From: Pontibacter liquoris
Lineage (GTDB): Bacteria > Bacteroidota > Bacteroidia > Cytophagales > Hymenobacteraceae
Length of the DNA stretch: 64,000 bases
Reading direction: 5' to 3'
Assembly (NCBI RefSeq): GCF_022758235.1
Contig: NZ_JALEBG010000001.1
Location: 1,612,001-1,676,000, forward strand
Below, one piece after another: positions 8,954 through 16,362 of the stretch. A program made the translations under genes and the position numbers. The stretch's first letter is position 1. Each line of letters opens with the position of its first letter. The notes below the pieces were generated by a model that worked only from the letters and a program-made list of their open reading frames with translations, made no database searches and was not told where the DNA came from.

Positions 8954-10483
8954 TTACTCCCACTCAATGGTAGCCGGCGGTTTCGAGCTGATGTCGTACA
9001 CCACGCGGTTTACCCCTTTTACTTTGTTGATGATCTCGTTGGACACATCGGCCAGGAACTCGTACGGTAATCGGCACCAGTCCGCTGTCATCCCATCCAC
9101 GCTGCTTACGGCGCGCAGGGCTACCACGTTCTCGTAGGTGCGCTCATCGCCCATCACGCCCACCGATTGCACGGGGGTAAGGATGGCGCCGGCTTGCCAC
9201 ACATCGTTATATAGCCCCGATTTTTTCAGGTTGCTGATAAAGATATGGTCTACCTGCTGCAGCACGTGTACTTTCTCGGGGGTAATGTCGCTCAGGATGC
9301 GGATAGCCAGGCCAGGGCCCGGGAACGGATGGCGGCCAAGTATGGCATCGTCGATGTGGAGTGTTTTGCCAACCAACCGTACTTCGTCTTTGAAAAGCGT
9401 TTTCAGGGGCTCCACCACCTGAAGTTTCATAAAGTCAGGCAGGCCGCCCACGTTGTGGTGCGATTTGATGGTAGCCGAAGGTCCTTTCACGCTCATCGAC
9501 TCGATCACATCGGGGTAAATAGTGCCCTGTGCCAGCCACTTCACGTCTTCTATCTGGTGCGCTTCGTCATCAAAAACCTCTATAAACACGCGGCCAATGG
9601 CTTTACGCTTCTGCTCCGGATCAGTTAAGCCAGCCAGCGCCGTGTAGAACTTCTGCTTGGCATCCACGCCTTTCACGTTCAAGCCCATGTGCTTGTAGGA
9701 ATCCAGTACGGTTTCGAACTCATCTTTGCGCAGTAGCCCGTTATCTACAAAAATGCAATACAGGTTTTTACCGATGGCATGGTGAATGAGCATAGCTGCC
9801 ACACTCGAATCGACGCCGCCGGAGAGACCCAGCACCACTTTGTCGTTGCCCAATTGTTCTTTCAGGCTTGCCACGGTTGCCTCTACAAACTGTTCGGAGG
9901 TCCAATCTTGCTGGCAACCGCAGATATGCACCACAAAGTTACGCAGCAGGGTTTTTCCTTCGTCGGAGTGGGTCACTTCGGGGTGAAACTGGATGCCATA
10001 CGTTTCCTGGCCTTTCAGTTTGTATGCTGCCACGCGCACGCTTTCGGTGCTGGCAATTACTTCTATGTTACTAGGGATTTCCTTGATCGTATCGCCATGC
10101 GACATCCAAACCACCGAGCCCAGGGTGAGTTCTTTCAGCAGGCGGTCGGCGCTGTGCAATTCACTCAGGCGGGCACGACCATACTCGCGAATGGTTGAGG
10201 GTGTTACCTCCCCGCCAAGTTCTTGGGCGATATACTGCGCACCATAACAAACTCCTAATACCGGAAGCTTGCCCAGAAACTGAGACAGGTCGATGGTGGG
10301 ATGCTCTTCGTCGCGGACGGAGCAGGGGCTGCCTGAAAGGATAACACCTTTCACATCGTCGGTTAGAGCAGGGATGTTGTTAAAAGGGTATATTTCGCAA
10401 TATACATTGAGCTCCCGTACCCTTCTTGCGATAAGCTGGGTGTACTGCGAGCCGAAATCGAGGATAAGAATTTTTTCTGGCAT
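8954..10483 (-). CDS. guaA: GMP synthase (glutamine-hydrolysing)
   Basis: It converts XMP to GMP with glutamine as ammonia donor. The class-I glutamine amidotransferase part (residues 1 to about 195) has the nucleophile Cys in GVCYGAQY and the His/Glu pair in FHPEVTHSD. The ATP-pyrophosphatase part has the P-loop [11 protein letters not shown] near residue 222, and the C-terminal dimerisation domain ends PPATIEWE. I chose the ATG at 10483 (509 residues, [15 protein letters not shown]); an in-frame TTG at 10489 overlaps the promoter box. The -7 box ends three bases before this ATG, suggesting a leaderless or nearly leaderless mRNA. Confidence 0.97.
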   Translation of the reverse strand: MPEKILILDFGSQYTQLIARRVRELNVYCEIYPFNNIPALTDDVKGVILSGSPCSVRDEEHPTIDLSQFLGKLPVLGVCYGAQYIAQELGGEVTPSTIREYGRARLSELHSADRLLKELTLGSVVWMSHGDTIKEIPSNIEVIASTESVRVAAYKLKGQETYGIQFHPEVTHSDEGKTLLRNFVVHICGCQQDWTSEQFVEATVASLKEQLGNDKVVLGLSGGVDSSVAAMLIHHAIGKNLYCIFVDNGLLRKDEFETVLDSYKHMGLNVKGVDAKQKFYTALAGLTDPEQKRKAIGRVFIEVFDDEAHQIEDVKWLAQGTIYPDVIESMSVKGPSATIKSHHNVGGLPDFMKLQVVEPLKTLFKDEVRLVGKTLHIDDAILGRHPFPGPGLAIRILSDITPEKVHVLQQVDHIFISNLKKSGLYNDVWQAGAILTPVQSVGVMGDERTYENVVALRAVSSVDGMTADWCRLPYEFLADVSNEIINKVKGVNRVVYDISSKPPATIEWE

Positions 10484-10486
10484 GCG

Positions 10487-10494
10487 CAAAGGTA
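10487..10494 (-). promoter_or_regulatory. -7 box of guaA abutting the start codon
   Basis: The minus strand reads TACCTTTG at 10494-10487, an exact TAnnTTTG match, and ATG follows after three bases. A TTG about 21 bp upstream could be the -33 element. Transcription would start at or within a base or two of the ATG. Confidence 0.65.
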
Positions 10495-11311
10495 AGGTGC
10501 TTTTACAGTTTTTGCCAATTTAATTCCATGAAAGGCGTTGCGCTTCGTGTAATTAAAGGATGGCAAGTAGCGTGTTTGTGTGGAAATATATCCTTGGGTG
10601 TTGCCGTGAGGGGTGGTAGGCTGTGGTATTTTGATTGCTCTTGCGCTGTACTTGGTAGTGGTAGTTTGATGCTACTCCATTCTTTGACTATATCTAGTAG
10701 TTGGCTGTATTGCTCAGTTTTATACTTACGGCTATACTCTTTAGCTAACTTTCTTCCGCAGTCTTATACTTGCCTTGTTTTATCTTATACTTTAGAGCGC
10801 TCCAAGCCCGCGGGTGCTCGTCCTCGGGCATCGCGCTGCTTTCATTTCCTGCCTTCGTACCTCAGGCTGCCTCACTAGCGTTCGTCACCGGAAATTCTCG
10901 AGGCGCTCAACCCAAGGACTGGGATCTGTTCGATAGCAGTTGTTTATACTTTACTGAAGTATAAGTATAAACCTTCTCTCCTTGCCTCTTTCTTTTTGTC
11001 ATCCTGAAAGGATCCTGGTGGAAGGGAGGTTAAGCTCTTACTACACTGCTTATACCTCACCAGCAGCATTAGCCAGCTCCCCTCCTTAATCAAGGAGGGG
11101 CAGGGGTGATTTGACCCGGTATTACACCGCTTATACTTCAAAAAAGAACCAACACCCGAACGCCATCTACCTTGATTATAAATAGGAGCCCTTAAGAAAA
11201 AGGTAGAAGCCTAATACAGGACAAAGGAGCTGCAAAATGCTAAACAGTAGCTACATCCCGGCTAAACAGCCAGGCCTCCTCTATATTTTAGCAATTTTAT
11301 TACCACTCATA
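10495..11311. other. Long intergenic region between guaA and ffs, with repeat relics
   Basis: No convincing gene is present; open frames here are short and lack homology signals. The region contains seven copies of TATACTT/AAGTATA, three of them packed within 10945-10969. It also contains a GC-rich segment (about 10795-10910), a segment beginning CATCCTGAAAGGATCC near 11000, and a perfect hairpin at 11079-11100. The last two resemble dispersed intergenic repeats I remember from other Bacteroidota genomes. Confidence 0.6.
11079..11100. repeat. Short intergenic hairpin repeat (CCCCTCCTT family)
   Basis: CCCCTCCTT (11079-11087) pairs perfectly with AAGGAGGGG (11092-11100) around AATC, and GCAGGGGTGATT follows. 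From memory, very similar segments recur between genes in many Bacteroidota. The copy number in this genome cannot be seen from one window. Confidence 0.6.
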
Positions 11312-11342
11312 TTTGCAGGTAAACAAATTCTTACTACCTTTG
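11312..11342 (+). promoter_or_regulatory. Consensus Bacteroidota promoter of ffs
   Basis: TTTG at 11312-11315, a 19-bp spacer and TACCTTTG at 11335-11342 form the best promoter in the window. The RNA would start about 4 bases later. Confidence 0.85.
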
Positions 11343-11345
11343 CAA

Positions 11346-11447
11346 CGGCAAATCGGCACGGCCAGCTCCCGCCGAACTCCCCCAGGCACGGAAGTGAGCA
11401 AGGGTAGGCGGTTGAGCGGCGCGATGTTGGTTTGCCACTTTTTTTTT
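11346..11447 (+). ncRNA. ffs: Signal recognition particle RNA, small bacterial (4.5S) type
   Basis: The core CCCCCAGGCACGGAAG with GAGCAAGGGTA (about 11380-11406) is the conserved SRP apical domain, with the GGAA tetraloop and the asymmetric internal loop that binds the Ffh M domain. Flanking pieces pair in order: CCGCC with GGCGG, GCTC with GAGC, ATCG with CGAT, and GGCAAA (11346) with TTTGCC (11431-11436). This gives a single hairpin of about 100 nt. A nine-base T-run (11439-11447) ends it, and a consensus promoter lies directly before it. The partner protein gene ffh is in the same window at 32221. Confidence 0.93.
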
Positions 11448-11609
11448 GCTCCTACCTTAAGGATTTCTCCTTTCACTTCCTCCATACTTCCTGATTACGT
11501 TGGCATTCCTGCCCTAACCGGGAGCCATACTTTGTTACCGCTTCACGCTTACTTATCCGCTAACTGCAACCCGTTATTCCGGTAGTTTTCTATCTTTTCC
11601 CTAATGTCT

Positions 11610-11639
11610 TTTGTGTTAGTATAGATTGCGTTAGATTTG
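11610..11639 (+). promoter_or_regulatory. Promoter of the transaldolase gene
   Basis: TTTG at 11610-11613, an 18-bp spacer and TAGATTTG at 11632-11639 match the Bacteroidota consensus, 24 bp before the ATG. It also argues against an upstream start, which would overlap the promoter. Confidence 0.7.
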
Positions 11640-11663
11640 TGGGTAAATCTACATCTCAGCATT

Positions 11664-12320
11664 ATGAAATTCTTTATAGATACTGCGAACCTACAGGAGA
11701 TCCGGGAGGCACACGACCTGGGTGTGTTGGACGGCGTTACCACCAATCCGTCGCTGATGGCCAAAGAAGGTATTTTCGGCCACGACAATGTCATTGCCCA
11801 TTATAAGAAGATCTGCGACATCGTGGACGGTGATATCAGCGCCGAGGTAATTGCCACCGATTTTGAAGGAATGGTGCGCGAAGGCGAATTTCTGGCTGAG
11901 TTGCATCCCAATATTGTAGTGAAAGTGCCCATGATCAAGGACGGTATCAAAGCGATCCGCTACTTTAGTGATAAAGGCATTAAAACGAATTGCACGCTGG
12001 TGTTCTCTGCCGGACAGGCCTTATTAGCCGCCAAAGCAGGAGCTACCTACGTATCCCCTTTTGTAGGCCGTTTGGATGATGTTTCAACAGATGGCATGCA
12101 GCTCATCGAACAGATCGTTCATATCTATGCCAACTATGGTTACCAGACGCAGGTACTGGCCGCTTCGGTGCGCCACGTGATGCACCTGGTGCAGTGTGCC
12201 GAGATCGGCGCCGATGTGGTTACCTGCCCGCTTTCTGTTATCACAGGCCTGCTGAACCATCCGCTTACGGATATCGGCCTTCAGAAATTTCTGGCTGACC
12301 ACGCGAAAGGAAACAAATAA
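11664..12320 (+). CDS. tal: Transaldolase, small type (TalC/fructose-6-phosphate aldolase family)
   Basis: The 218-residue product is of the short transaldolase subfamily, which moves dihydroxyacetone units in the pentose phosphate pathway. It begins [14 protein letters not shown], has [13 protein letters not shown], the Schiff-base lysine in VVKVPM (about residue 86), [17 protein letters not shown], and SPFVGRLDD. The related fructose-6-phosphate aldolase shares all these motifs and cannot be excluded from sequence alone. The start at 11664 agrees with the promoter 24 bp upstream. Confidence 0.93.
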   Translation: MKFFIDTANLQEIREAHDLGVLDGVTTNPSLMAKEGIFGHDNVIAHYKKICDIVDGDISAEVIATDFEGMVREGEFLAELHPNIVVKVPMIKDGIKAIRYFSDKGIKTNCTLVFSAGQALLAAKAGATYVSPFVGRLDDVSTDGMQLIEQIVHIYANYGYQTQVLAASVRHVMHLVQCAEIGADVVTCPLSVITGLLNHPLTDIGLQKFLADHAKGNK

Positions 12321-12329
12321 GTTAATTAC

Positions 12330-12397
12330 GAGTTACGAATTACGAATGCTCAAGGAAAAGCTTCTCTGTCGCCCTCCTGATTCGTAATTCGTAATTC
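12330..12397. repeat. AT-rich inverted repeat between tal and a small gene
   Basis: An 18-bp arm with repeated TTACGAA units (12330-12347) pairs with 12380-12397, with one G-T wobble and a 32-base loop. It is the type of TTACGAAT-rich palindrome I recall from Bacteroidota intergenic DNA. It may end the tal transcript, though no clean T-run follows. Confidence 0.7.
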
Positions 12398-12416
12398 TTA
12401 ATTCATAATTCCTGAA

Positions 12417-12620
12417 ATGTATATCATCAAAGTAAAAGGCAAGGCTAAAATTCCGGATTATATCCAGCTGCGCGACAGTAATTTTGTGCTGATTGCTTAT
12501 TTTAGAGCCGACCGGCCGCTCAAGAACCTCGACCGTTATGGGTTGGAGGGCAAAGAAGACGCCCTGGCAAGTGTCATAGAATCACTTGAGTTTGGCAAAC
12601 TACAGAAATTAGAGCTTTAA
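12417..12620 (+). CDS. Small conserved-looking protein upstream of ftsE
   Basis: The 67-residue product begins MYIIKVKGKAKIPDYIQLRD and is mixed alpha/beta in pattern, without signal peptide, membrane segment or Cys. It ends 6 bp before the FtsE-like ATPase gene, so the two are probably co-translated. I do not recognise a named family. Its codon use matches its neighbours and its stop is tightly spaced to the next start, both of which favour a real gene. A role with the downstream ATPase is inference from position only. Confidence 0.7.
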   Translation: MYIIKVKGKAKIPDYIQLRDSNFVLIAYFRADRPLKNLDRYGLEGKEDALASVIESLEFGKLQKLEL

Positions 12621-12626
12621 CCTGTT

Positions 12627-13337
12627 ATGAATTTCTCATCTTCTCCCGTTGTTTCGCTGCGCGATGTAGCCATTTACCAGGATGTGAATACTATTCTGAG
12701 CAATGTCAGTTTTGATATTGAGAAAGGAGAATTTGTGTACCTGGTGGGCCGCACCGGAAGCGGGAAAAGCTCGCTGCTCAAAACGCTCTATGCCGACCTG
12801 CCGCTGCTTGCCGGCCACGCAGCTGTTGCCGACTTTAAGCTTACCAAATTACCCCGCAAGCAGGTACCTTACCTGCGGCGCAAGATCGGCATCATCTTCC
12901 AGGACTTTCAGTTACTCTTCGACCGCACGGTGGCCGAAAACCTGAGCTTTGTGTTGCGCGCGACCGGCTGGAAGGACTCCTCTAAAATAAAGCAGCGCAT
13001 TTCAGAAGTACTGATGCGTGTGGGCCTTGATGCTGCCGCAAGCAAAATGCCCCACCAGCTTTCGGGTGGCGAGCAGCAACGCATTGTTATTGCACGCGCG
13101 CTTTTAAATGAGCCGGTAATCCTTTTTGCTGATGAACCGACCGGAAACCTGGATCCCATGGTAGCTGATGGCATCATGCAGCTTTTCCTGGAGATCAACA
13201 ACAGTGGCACAGCTGTGCTGATGGCTACGCACAATTACGAGATCATCAACCATTACCCCAAGCGGGTGCTCAAGTGCGAAAGCGGCAAAGTGCTGGACTC
13301 GCAGGTAGAGCAATTCACGCTAACCAACGGCTACTAA
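12627..13337 (+). CDS. ftsE: ABC transporter ATPase, FtsE-like
   Basis: The 236-residue ABC ATPase has Walker A GRTGSGKSS (residues 41-49), Q-loop FQDFQLL, signature LSGGEQQR, and Walker B VILFADEPTGNLD followed by the switch His in MATHNYE. The closest family is FtsE, the ATPase that with FtsX activates cell-wall hydrolases at division. LolD/MacB-type ATPases look similar, but the short loop FDRTVAENLSFVLRATGW is FtsE-like. No ftsX lies next to it, which is also common in Bacteroidota. It follows the 67-residue protein by 6 bp. Confidence 0.85.
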   Translation: MNFSSSPVVSLRDVAIYQDVNTILSNVSFDIEKGEFVYLVGRTGSGKSSLLKTLYADLPLLAGHAAVADFKLTKLPRKQVPYLRRKIGIIFQDFQLLFDRTVAENLSFVLRATGWKDSSKIKQRISEVLMRVGLDAAASKMPHQLSGGEQQRIVIARALLNEPVILFADEPTGNLDPMVADGIMQLFLEINNSGTAVLMATHNYEIINHYPKRVLKCESGKVLDSQVEQFTLTNGY

Positions 13338-13590
13338 AGGATCCTTCTTTTTCTGAGGCTGATCTGTCCTACTGTAGCTCCTGCATGTGAGCGCCTGCAG
13401 AGCTCCGGTGCTTTGATGGATAGTGTCGTGTGCGCCATACTACTTGTTACATTGCACCCACCAGTACCACATCACACCTAGCTTTTCGGGTATAAACCAC
13501 CTGTCCGCTTACCTTTCAGTTTGGCAATACGACCTGCCGCAATTTCCCTTTTGAGGAGGAGGGAAGCGATGAATCCTGCTACCGGAACCT

Positions 13591-13598
13591 TATCTTTG
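13591..13598 (+). promoter_or_regulatory. -7 box before the DegT-family aminotransferase
   Basis: TATCTTTG is an exact TAnnTTTG match 31 bp upstream of the ATG at 13630. No clear -33 TTTG is visible. Confidence 0.55.
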
Positions 13599-13629
13599 CC
13601 TACACCCAGGTTATACTTAGCAAACGCGC

Positions 13630-14736
13630 ATGGAAGATATTAAAATGACAGACCAGAAGGCGCTGTATGCCCGGCTCAAACCCGAGCTGGATGCTGCCTT
13701 TACGGCGGTAATGGAAAGTATGTCGTTCACGGAAGGGCCGCAGGTGCAGCAGCTTGCCGATCGGATACAAGCCTACTTGCCTGTGGCGGTGGCATTTCCC
13801 TGCGCTGCTGACGGATCGACGTTGCGCGTTGCCTTGCAGGCACTGGCGCTTCCTGCCGGCGCAGCCGTAATACTTCCGGCTTTCGGAGATGCTGCCCTGG
13901 CCGAAACCGTGCTGCGGTTGGGGCTCACTCCTGTATTTGCTGATGTGCAGGCTGATACTTTTACGCTGGACCCGGAAGCCGTGGCGCAGGCGATCACGCC
14001 TACGACCAGAGCGATACTACCAGTGCACCTATTTGGGCAATGTGCCGCCATGGAACCCTTGCTGGCTCTTACCCGCAAGTATGATCTGAAGGTGGTGGAG
14101 GATAATTCGCAGGCCTTTGGCGCCGTTTATAGCTGGCCCGGTGGGCAGCGTCAGAAAGCGGGTACCATGGGCCACTGCAGTATCTCCTCTTTTTTTCCGG
14201 CAAAGCCGCTGGCCGGGCAGGGCGAAGGGGCGGCCATTTGCACCAATGAAGCGAATGTAGCAGCTAAGGTGCGCCATTTCTTTGAAGCGGGTGAGGGAAC
14301 TGCGCCGTTAGATGCCCTGCAAGCCGCCATGCTTACAGTAAAGCTAAAGTATACGGACGCCTACCACGCTGGTAAAATTCCGGTTGCACAGTACTATGAC
14401 ACAGCTTTTGCGCAGGTGCCAGGCGTGCAGCCTCCAGTTTGTGCAGCGTATAGTTCACACGTTTACCAGCAGTATGTTATATCGGTTGCACCCAAACTGC
14501 GGGACGGGTTACAAGCGCACCTGCGGGATAACTATATTCCAAGTATGGTTTATTATCCGCAGCCTTTGCACCTGCAGGAGGCTTTTGGGCACCTGGGCTA
14601 CAAGCAGGGCGATTTTCCGGTAGCTGAAAAACTCAGTCAGTCACTCCTGTCGCTGCCCATGCACTCGGAGTTAAAGCAGGACCAGCTGGCCTATATCTGC
14701 GGGCAGGTGCAGGATTTTATGCAAAAGCAAGTATAG
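13630..14736 (+). CDS. DegT/DnrJ/EryC1/StrS family sugar aminotransferase
   Basis: The 368-residue PLP protein belongs to the family that aminates nucleotide-linked keto-sugars. The fold is clear: ALQALALPAG...VILPAF, LPVHLFGQCAAM, the PLP-contacting VVEDNSQAFGA, and the internal lysine in SSFFPAKPLAGQGEGAA. The loop after the lysine lacks the usual LGALGDGG form, so it may be a divergent subgroup. An alternative start is the ATG at 13645. It stands alone on the plus strand ahead of the Wzx-like flippase, so it probably supplies an amino-sugar for surface glycan; the substrate is unknown. Confidence 0.87.
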   Translation: MEDIKMTDQKALYARLKPELDAAFTAVMESMSFTEGPQVQQLADRIQAYLPVAVAFPCAADGSTLRVALQALALPAGAAVILPAFGDAALAETVLRLGLTPVFADVQADTFTLDPEAVAQAITPTTRAILPVHLFGQCAAMEPLLALTRKYDLKVVEDNSQAFGAVYSWPGGQRQKAGTMGHCSISSFFPAKPLAGQGEGAAICTNEANVAAKVRHFFEAGEGTAPLDALQAAMLTVKLKYTDAYHAGKIPVAQYYDTAFAQVPGVQPPVCAAYSSHVYQQYVISVAPKLRDGLQAHLRDNYIPSMVYYPQPLHLQEAFGHLGYKQGDFPVAEKLSQSLLSLPMHSELKQDQLAYICGQVQDFMQKQV

Positions 14737-14757
14737 CTGCCAGGTAAAACAAAGGCT

Positions 14758-16245
14758 TTACAGCGAAACGCCCGTGATGCTGTATACGATCTTCTTCAGC
14801 CACTCGTTCAGAGCAGGGAATACGTTCAGGCCCAGTGTGAGGCTGCTATAAATCAGTGTGATCAGCAAGGAGCGAACGGCAATATCCAGGTACGAATTAC
14901 CCAGGTATGGCAGCAGGTAAGAAGTCCCCAACGCTACCGCTGCAATAACTGTAATGGTAACCGAGCTCCAGGCAAAAGGCTGTATCCGGTAAACCCACTG
15001 CACAAAGAACAGCCGCAGCAGGTTAATGAGCACATAGGAAAGCATGGAGGCGAAGGCGGCTCCGTTAATGCCATAAAGCGGAATAAAGTAGTAATTGGTC
15101 CAGACGGTAACGCCTGCCAGCACCACGTTAAAGAGCAGGTCCCAGCGGTACTTGGCCGAAGTAGCCAGGATGATGCCGTTGATGCCGGTAGCCAGGTCGA
15201 TGAGACGCGCCATCGACAGAAACAGCACCACATACTTGCCCGCCCGATACGTATCGGGCATAAAAGAAAATAGGTTATCGATGTTGGCCCAGATGCCGAT
15301 AAACAGCAGCAGCCCTATAACCAGGTTAATGAGCGTGATCTGCTTGTAGAGCTGCTCCATTTTTATCATATCCTGGTCTTTCCAGTACTCGGCCACCTGC
15401 GGAAAAGCAATCTTAAAGATAGAACGGGCCGGGATCATGATGGCACTCGTCATAAAAAAGGCGGTGGTATACACCCCGTTATCGCTCAGGCTGTAGGCAC
15501 TGATCATGACCTGGTCTACCGTAGTGATGATGGTGACCGAGATATTGCCAAGGAAAGTAAAAAAGCCATAGAAGAGCATTTCCCGCAACGGAATCAGCTT
15601 CATACCTGCCCAAGAAGGCCGCAGGAAAAGCTGCCGCAGCCACAGGGTATAAACGATCAGCACCAAGGCTATGGCCGAGTTGATCCCGATGTAGAGCAGC
15701 ACAAACTGCTGAAAGTCCATCCATCCAACCGCATAAGCTAAAATCAGCAGCGTGGTGAGCAACCGCAGCAGGAAGTCCTGCACAAAAGATGATACAATGG
15801 TTTTAAAGAGCGAGCGCAGGTAGGCGGTAAACAGGTTAAAGAGCAGCGTAAACAGCGCCAGCGGGATGATATAGAAATAATAATCGACAAACAGGGGCGA
15901 GTTCGCCTGATAGTAATCGACTATAACGGGCTTAAAGAGCAGAAAAATTCCTGTAATAAGCGCAAACCCCACCATGGGCACCGACAGCAGCAGAAACAAA
16001 AAGCCATGGTGGCGCTCCTCCTTGTTGCGGAAATAGGGGAAATAGCGCACACTCATGTTCACAAAACCCAAGGCCCCGAATTGCGCAAACATCATCGAAA
16101 CAGAAGTCAGCAGCCGGGTGAGGCCTACCTGGTCCGGCTCCAGGTAATTGGGAAAGAGCAGGATGGTATTCACATACCCGATCACAATGCCGGCGTAGGA
16201 GATAATGGTATTCCAGATACCTTCGCGCTGAAGTTTTTTACTCAT
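14758..16245 (-). CDS. Wzx-like oligosaccharide flippase (MOP superfamily)
   Basis: The 495-residue integral membrane protein has about 14 hydrophobic segments and an N-terminal amphipathic start (MSKKLQREGIWNTIISYAG). This matches polysaccharide flippases that move lipid-linked oligosaccharide across the inner membrane. The segment around YFPYFRNKEERHHGFLF and the mid-protein TVDQVMISAYSLSDNGVY are typical of the Bacteroidota branch. It lies next to an amino-sugar aminotransferase and near the pseudaminic acid cluster, so the exported unit may carry those sugars (inference). A -7 box precedes it. Confidence 0.9.
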   Translation of the reverse strand: MSKKLQREGIWNTIISYAGIVIGYVNTILLFPNYLEPDQVGLTRLLTSVSMMFAQFGALGFVNMSVRYFPYFRNKEERHHGFLFLLLSVPMVGFALITGIFLLFKPVIVDYYQANSPLFVDYYFYIIPLALFTLLFNLFTAYLRSLFKTIVSSFVQDFLLRLLTTLLILAYAVGWMDFQQFVLLYIGINSAIALVLIVYTLWLRQLFLRPSWAGMKLIPLREMLFYGFFTFLGNISVTIITTVDQVMISAYSLSDNGVYTTAFFMTSAIMIPARSIFKIAFPQVAEYWKDQDMIKMEQLYKQITLINLVIGLLLFIGIWANIDNLFSFMPDTYRAGKYVVLFLSMARLIDLATGINGIILATSAKYRWDLLFNVVLAGVTVWTNYYFIPLYGINGAAFASMLSYVLINLLRLFFVQWVYRIQPFAWSSVTITVIAAVALGTSYLLPYLGNSYLDIAVRSLLITLIYSSLTLGLNVFPALNEWLKKIVYSITGVSL

Positions 16246-16262
16246 GGGTTATAGCAGAGGGG

Positions 16263-16270
16263 CAAAGGTA
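16263..16270 (-). promoter_or_regulatory. -7 box of the flippase gene
   Basis: The minus strand reads TACCTTTG (16270-16263), 17 bp before the ATG at 16245, giving a very short leader. Confidence 0.55.
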
Positions 16271-16362
16271 GCTTTAAAAAGCACATACATGCCATCATTC
16301 AGGCTATGGAAAGTTTTGCCGGCAGCCAGCTACGTGGCATAAAGCAGCTTGCGTTGCTACAG

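Noticed and set aside
10528-10878. 116-codon frame in the guaA-ffs spacer
   Set aside because: It runs through repeat-like sequence, has a Ser/Leu/Cys-rich composition and no domain motif.
11313-11585. 90-codon frame covering the ffs region
   Set aside because: It overlaps the SRP RNA, its promoter and its terminator; the RNA explains the conservation.
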